Shown in pieces: positions 12,926 to 16,362 of a stretch of 16,362 nt of DNA. A program made the position numbers and the translations under genes. The DNA is from an uncultured Acetobacter sp. (GTDB lineage: Bacteria; Pseudomonadota; Alphaproteobacteria; Acetobacterales; Acetobacteraceae), in NCBI RefSeq assembly GCF_937875265.1, contig NZ_CALLXM010000010.1:1-16362 (forward strand), given 5' to 3'. The notes below the pieces were generated by a model. That model was given only the letters and a program-made list of their open reading frames with translations, did no database searches and was not told the DNA's origin. Position 1 is the first letter of the stretch; each line of letters starts with the position of its first letter.

Positions 12926-14131
12926 GTGAGAAACGATATCTCAAAAATGGAGTGTGCCGATTTTTGGGATGGTGAAAAACTAATGCTTAATACGCTTGCG
13001 GATGGAGTTCCATTCGTACGCCGGAAAGGAAAAATGACTTCGCACATCAAAAACTCAGCTTATGGTGACGACAGGAAGAGCCATAAAGCGGGACAGACCA
13101 ACGGCGAGAGTGCATCAGGTTCCATGAAGCCAGTGGCGCCTGATGCAAGCCTTTTATGCGGTACGCAATTACAAGGACCTGCTGGATGTGTGGGTGTAGA
13201 GGATCTGTCTGCTGGTCATAAAATTCTGGGTTATACGGATGGGCAGGAGCGGGCGTATGGCATCGTGCAGGTACAGGTTGCCCATGGCATTACGTTGCCT
13301 GGCTTCCCGGATGATGAGGCCGGATATCCTGTTCGTATTCTGAAAGATGCAATTGCGGACGGTGTGCCTGCACGGGATGTTGTGCTGACGCCTGACCATT
13401 GCCTGTTTTTTGAAGATAAATTTATTCCGGTTAGCTTGCTGATAAATCGGCTCTCAATTTTTTATGACAGATCATATTCTTCATATAAGGCTTATGCAGT
13501 TCAGACTGAGCCTCATGCTGTCCTGATTGCGGAAAGCCTGCTGGTTGCCAGTGCTTTGCCGCCTTGCCCGCATAATCGTCATTGGCATACGCGAACGGAT
13601 ATGCCTGTTGTGACTGATCGTGAAGTTGTTGAACTATTATACTACAGGCTGAAAGCCCGAGCTGAGAGCCTGGGGTTGGAAAGTTTGTTTCATCATCCTG
13701 ATTTAACCAAGGATCACGATTTAAAGCTGATCACACCTAAAGGGCAGTTTATTAGTAAAGTGATGGAAAAAGATAACGTTCTGACCTTTATGCTGCCGTC
13801 CGATGTGCATGAGGTGCATCTTTCTTCCCGCGCAAGTCGTCCTGTAGATGTGATTGGTCCTTTCACCCAGGATAAACGGTATCTGGGTGTACATATCGGA
13901 GATGTTATTCTTCTTGATGTCAGAAAACATAAGAAAATAACGGCCCATTTGGATAATGAGTTGACTGGCTGGCATCCATCTGAAAGCGATGAAGGAAGAT
14001 GGACGGATGGTCATGCTCACTTGCCCATAAAAGGACGGTTACGGAACCGAATGGGGATGTTGTGGATTCAAATTCTTAGAACGATTCCTTATCTCGAAAC
14101 AGATTATCACGGTCCTCGCAGAAAACATTAA
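12926..14131 (+). CDS. Hint-domain protein with diverged catalytic motifs (Cys replaced by Ser)
   Basis: The longest frame gives 401 residues from a GTG at 12926 with no good ribosome-binding site. ATG 12983 (GGTGA upstream) and ATG 13034 (GGAAAGGA upstream, 365 residues) are real alternatives. It is a paralogue of the preceding protein. The Hint core aligns from GVEDLSAGHKILGY through AGYPVRILKDAIADGVPARD and LTPDHCLFF, where T155-x2-H158 is kept. At the place of the catalytic Cys the alignment gives Ser75 in DASLLCGTQL, and the SYLDTGN ending is replaced by ASALPPCPHNR. The C-terminal region shares SRASRPVDVIGPFTQDKRYL, LTGWH and RWTDGHAHLPI. The N-terminal beta-rich domain of the first protein is missing, replaced by a charged, probably disordered segment (about 32-72). 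Possibly a non-cleaving or altered partner; function unknown. Confidence 0.8.
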   Translation: MRNDISKMECADFWDGEKLMLNTLADGVPFVRRKGKMTSHIKNSAYGDDRKSHKAGQTNGESASGSMKPVAPDASLLCGTQLQGPAGCVGVEDLSAGHKILGYTDGQERAYGIVQVQVAHGITLPGFPDDEAGYPVRILKDAIADGVPARDVVLTPDHCLFFEDKFIPVSLLINRLSIFYDRSYSSYKAYAVQTEPHAVLIAESLLVASALPPCPHNRHWHTRTDMPVVTDREVVELLYYRLKARAESLGLESLFHHPDLTKDHDLKLITPKGQFISKVMEKDNVLTFMLPSDVHEVHLSSRASRPVDVIGPFTQDKRYLGVHIGDVILLDVRKHKKITAHLDNELTGWHPSESDEGRWTDGHAHLPIKGRLRNRMGMLWIQILRTIPYLETDYHGPRRKH

Positions 14132-14211
14132 AGTCTCATAAGAGTTGTTCTAAAACGTATAATACTTAATGCTATGAGATATGATGTATACTTAAAGTGT
14201 TTTATTGCTGT

Positions 14212-15492
14212 TTAAGGAAAGATAGGCGTTGTGTTGCCCAGCAGGATGCTGGTTTCATCAGGGCGCCATTCCCCGGTGTTTTCATCGCGCCCTTGCAGCA
14301 CGAAGCGTGGCGTGGCGGTGCCGCGTTGTTTGAGGGCGTTTTGTAGAAACGGCTGCATGTCATCAGGCTGTTTGCGGTTGATCAGGCAACACAAAGGCGT
14401 TTCAGGGAACGCAGATAACAGATGCGCAGAACTGTTTTCCCCTGCAAAAATAATCACGGGGTCCTGTTTACGGTGGGCCATATGGAGATGAATAATAGCG
14501 GTTTTTCCAACCCCGAACGGGAAAGGATAATTGGCTTCTTCAGTCAGGCTATATACTTTTTTATGCTGCGTCAGGCGCGCACCAAAAATATGCTCTCTGC
14601 GTAAATTGTAGCCATATTCAGCAGATGTCGCGAAAATTGCGACACTTTCTTCTAGAGAAGACGTGCAGATAATCGGGTCGATGCCCTGCTCCTGCAAAAT
14701 CTGGAACAGGTCTGCCATTTCCGGTGTCAGGCGCAGGGTCTGTGTGATGGTCACGCTCAGGGGGCCGGTTTTGCCGGGCCGGGCGGCGGGGCTTTTCCAT
14801 AGTACCCGCTCAATGGACTGACCGAGGGCAATTTCATTGGCAGCGCGGGTCAGCGCCACAACATCCTGCACGGTTTGTCCAGCCAGCAGGCGCACCAGTC
14901 CTCTTTGTGCTGTTTCCTCCCCGTGTGTGGCGCGTAAAGCCTGATGATACAGAACCATTCTTGCTCGGAAGGCCTGTAGTGCGGGGTCCTCTATTAACTC
15001 TTCACGCGGCAGCGGGTGCGGCATGTGGCCGTAATGTGCTGCCAGCGCCCGGTAGTCTTCCAGAATATCGTGGATCAGATCAGAAAAAATGATCGGCTGC
15101 CCGGCCAGATTTTTAAAAGGGGCGGGGAGCGGCTTGTCTGCGCCACCTGTATGCAGCAGATGCCGGAACTGATCCGCCGGGAGCAGGAAGCTGAAATGTT
15201 CCAGCATGTAATGGAACAAGGTTTCCTGCACGTTGCCAACAATGGCCGTCTCATCCCAGTCAAACACCGCATAGGGGCGCTGGTTGGCATCATAGCCTTC
15301 AGCATACTGGCCGTGTGCATCCATAACGCTTTGCAGAGCCGCCCGCGTGGCCGGGGCCCATTTCAGAACTTCCAGCGTGGGAGGGGGCACATCGGACGTC
15401 ATCATCGGGGATGCGGCCAGCGCATTGCGCGGGAGGGCCAGAAGACCGGTCAGGCCAAGACCAAAAGAGCGGCGGGAGAGAAACGGCAACAT
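14212..15492 (-). CDS. Tat-exported HAD-type phosphatase
   Basis: The product has 426 residues. The N-terminus is a twin-arginine signal: SRRSFGLG at 6-13, a hydrophobic stretch GLTGLLAL, and a likely cleavage site after ALA near residue 26, so a folded enzyme in the periplasm is predicted. HAD motif I is FDWDET at 77-82 (Asp78 nucleophile, Asp80 acid/base). The body around PIICTSSLEESVAIFATSAE fits motif II (Ser/Thr), and later VGKTAIIHLH and PVIIFAGENSS fit the Lys and acidic motifs. The layout resembles periplasmic HAD phosphatases such as phosphorylcholine phosphatase, but the substrate cannot be read from the sequence. The start at 15492 has a modest GGA nearby. It lies 115 nt after pncA on the same strand and its stop codon is 80 nt from the end of the convergent second Hint gene. 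Confidence 0.82.
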   Translation of the reverse strand: MLPFLSRRSFGLGLTGLLALPRNALAASPMMTSDVPPPTLEVLKWAPATRAALQSVMDAHGQYAEGYDANQRPYAVFDWDETAIVGNVQETLFHYMLEHFSFLLPADQFRHLLHTGGADKPLPAPFKNLAGQPIIFSDLIHDILEDYRALAAHYGHMPHPLPREELIEDPALQAFRARMVLYHQALRATHGEETAQRGLVRLLAGQTVQDVVALTRAANEIALGQSIERVLWKSPAARPGKTGPLSVTITQTLRLTPEMADLFQILQEQGIDPIICTSSLEESVAIFATSAEYGYNLRREHIFGARLTQHKKVYSLTEEANYPFPFGVGKTAIIHLHMAHRKQDPVIIFAGENSSAHLLSAFPETPLCCLINRKQPDDMQPFLQNALKQRGTATPRFVLQGRDENTGEWRPDETSILLGNTTPIFP

Positions 15493-15607
15493 ACGGTTTC
15501 CGGAGTGTCGAACACTGATTTGATCACACGAGACGGAAAGAGTGCCTGATGTTCAGGGGTCTGTCACCGTCCGAAAACTTGAAAGTGTTTAATCAGGAAG
15601 ATCGTGC

Positions 15608-16255
15608 TTAACCTGAAAGACTGCTGTTCAGAGCAGATGAAGAGCACAGAGCAATACCGGCCGCACGCAGAGTGTTGAGCGTTGGTGTGAGGTCCGAGGC
15701 GATGCCCCGACAGGCGTCTGTGAGCACAACTGCCTGAAAGCCTGCTGTGCGGGCATCCAGCGCACTGGCCTGCACGCAGTAATCCAACGCTAGTCCGCAC
15801 AGAAAAACGCGGGAGATGCCGTTGTGCTGTAACAGGGCGGCGAGAGATGTGCCGTGTGTATCTGCGCCACCAAAGGCGGAGTAGCTGTCCTTATCCGCCT
15901 CAGTGCCCTTGAAAACAGCCTGTGTGCGGGCAGGAAGGGCCAGATCAGCTGAAAGGGCAGCACCATGTGTCTGCGCGACGCAATGCGGCGGCCAGGGGCC
16001 GGGCGGTGTTGCGGTTTGAAAAGAGACGTGCTGCGCCGGGTGCCAGTCTTGCGAGGTGACAATCAGGCCAAAAGGCAGGCAAGACAGCTGCTGTATGACG
16101 GGCAGAATGGCATCCCCTTCGGGCACGGCAAGCGCGCCACCGGGTAGAAAGTCATTCTGCACGTCAATAATCAGCAGAGCATCCTCTGGGCCGGGTGACA
16201 GATGCGTCAACTCCGGCTCAGGACTTTGCAGGGGAGGCGTAGTTCCTGAAACCAT
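15608..16255 (-). CDS. pncA: Nicotinamidase (pyrazinamidase)
   Basis: PncA hydrolyses nicotinamide to nicotinate and ammonia in the NAD salvage pathway, in the cytoplasm. With the start at 16255 the product has 215 residues, matching the family. The catalytic triad is Asp31 in IIDVQNDFLPGGALAV, Lys116 in VFKGTEADKDSYSAF, and Cys160 in CGLALDYCVQASALDA. The metal ligands Asp70, His72 and His76 are in SQDWHPAQHVSF. I chose ATG 16255 because the minus strand has AGGAGAGGA at the right distance; the frame stays open further upstream to 16348, but that part overlaps the end of another frame and looks non-coding. The 115 nt downstream to the phosphatase gene hold no clear terminator. Confidence 0.95.
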   Translation of the reverse strand: MVSGTTPPLQSPEPELTHLSPGPEDALLIIDVQNDFLPGGALAVPEGDAILPVIQQLSCLPFGLIVTSQDWHPAQHVSFQTATPPGPWPPHCVAQTHGAALSADLALPARTQAVFKGTEADKDSYSAFGGADTHGTSLAALLQHNGISRVFLCGLALDYCVQASALDARTAGFQAVVLTDACRGIASDLTPTLNTLRAAGIALCSSSALNSSLSG

Positions 16256-16301
16256 GGGCACGTCCTCTCCTGCATTGTAGTGTTCGTGACGTTCGTTGGC
16301 C

Positions 16302-16362
16302 TCAGGCGCCGCTGGGAACCAGACGGGCAAGAACCTGCGGGCGGCCAATCAGCGGCAGAAGG
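16302..16362 (-). CDS. Possible C-terminal end of an upstream gene (partial)
   Basis: On the minus strand one frame is open from the window edge for 19 residues (LLPLIGRPQVLARLVPSGA) and ends in TGA at 16304-16302, 46 nt before the pncA start. The spacing fits an upstream gene in the same operon. The fragment is too short to name. Confidence 0.35.
   Translation of the reverse strand, partial: LLPLIGRPQVLARLVPSGA

Noticed and set aside
14134..14179. 7-bp inverted repeat TCTCATA/TATGAGA in the convergent gap after the second Hint gene, considered as a terminator
   Set aside because: The loop is over 30 nt, the stem is A/T-rich and no T-run follows; too weak to call.
15564..15800. 78-codon minus-strand frame inside pncA
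   Set aside because: It overlaps the catalytic-Cys half of pncA in another frame and has no features of its own.

Overview
The window looks like a chromosomal segment of an acetic acid bacterium (Acetobacteraceae, most like Acetobacter or a near relative). The grounds are an ELM1-like gene, a divergent serB/miaA pair, a miaA-ilvB-ilvN-ilvC run with alphaproteobacterial-type sequences, and a tandem pair of Hint-domain proteins of a kind I know to be common in Acetobacteraceae. The organism call is inference from gene content and sequence style, not from a marker gene.

Layout. (1) 1-1493: the 3' end of an ELM1-like gene, a small two-helix membrane protein, a zinc-ribbon YjdM/PhnA-type protein, and a small membrane protein on the minus strand. 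(2) 1533-6976: serB (minus) divergent from miaA, then the branched-chain amino acid genes ilvB, ilvN and ilvC on the same strand as miaA. A strong bidirectional terminator closes the run at 7004-7042. (3) 7099-14131: an accessory block, visibly more AT-rich towards its centre. It holds, reading leftward, a small double-glycine-leader peptide gene, a HlyD/CvaA-type membrane fusion protein and a C39-peptidase ABC exporter. Diverging from these across a 309-nt AT-rich control region are two tandem Hint-domain proteins. (4) 14212-16362: a Tat-exported HAD-type phosphatase and a nicotinamidase (pncA), both on the minus strand, then the last residues of another minus-strand gene.

How the genes work together. 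The core genes make serine (SerB), branched-chain amino acids (IlvBN, IlvC) and the i6A tRNA modification (MiaA). The accessory block reads as a one-peptide secretion system. The 86-aa precursor has a textbook GG leader. The exporter carries an intact Cys/His/Asp C39 protease that should remove the leader, and the fusion protein starts 101 nt downstream. The predicted 71-residue mature peptide is unusual: it is acidic, Cys-free and almost lacking aromatics, and it is built from six unbroken 11-residue (4-4-3) repeats with small residues at fixed places. That suggests a long amphipathic, glycine-zipper-like helix rather than a classical cationic bacteriocin. No immunity or modification enzyme is visible. 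The two divergent Hint proteins may be partners in the same surface or secretion process. One keeps the catalytic Cys; in the other it aligns to Ser and the motif at the end of the Hint domain is lost.
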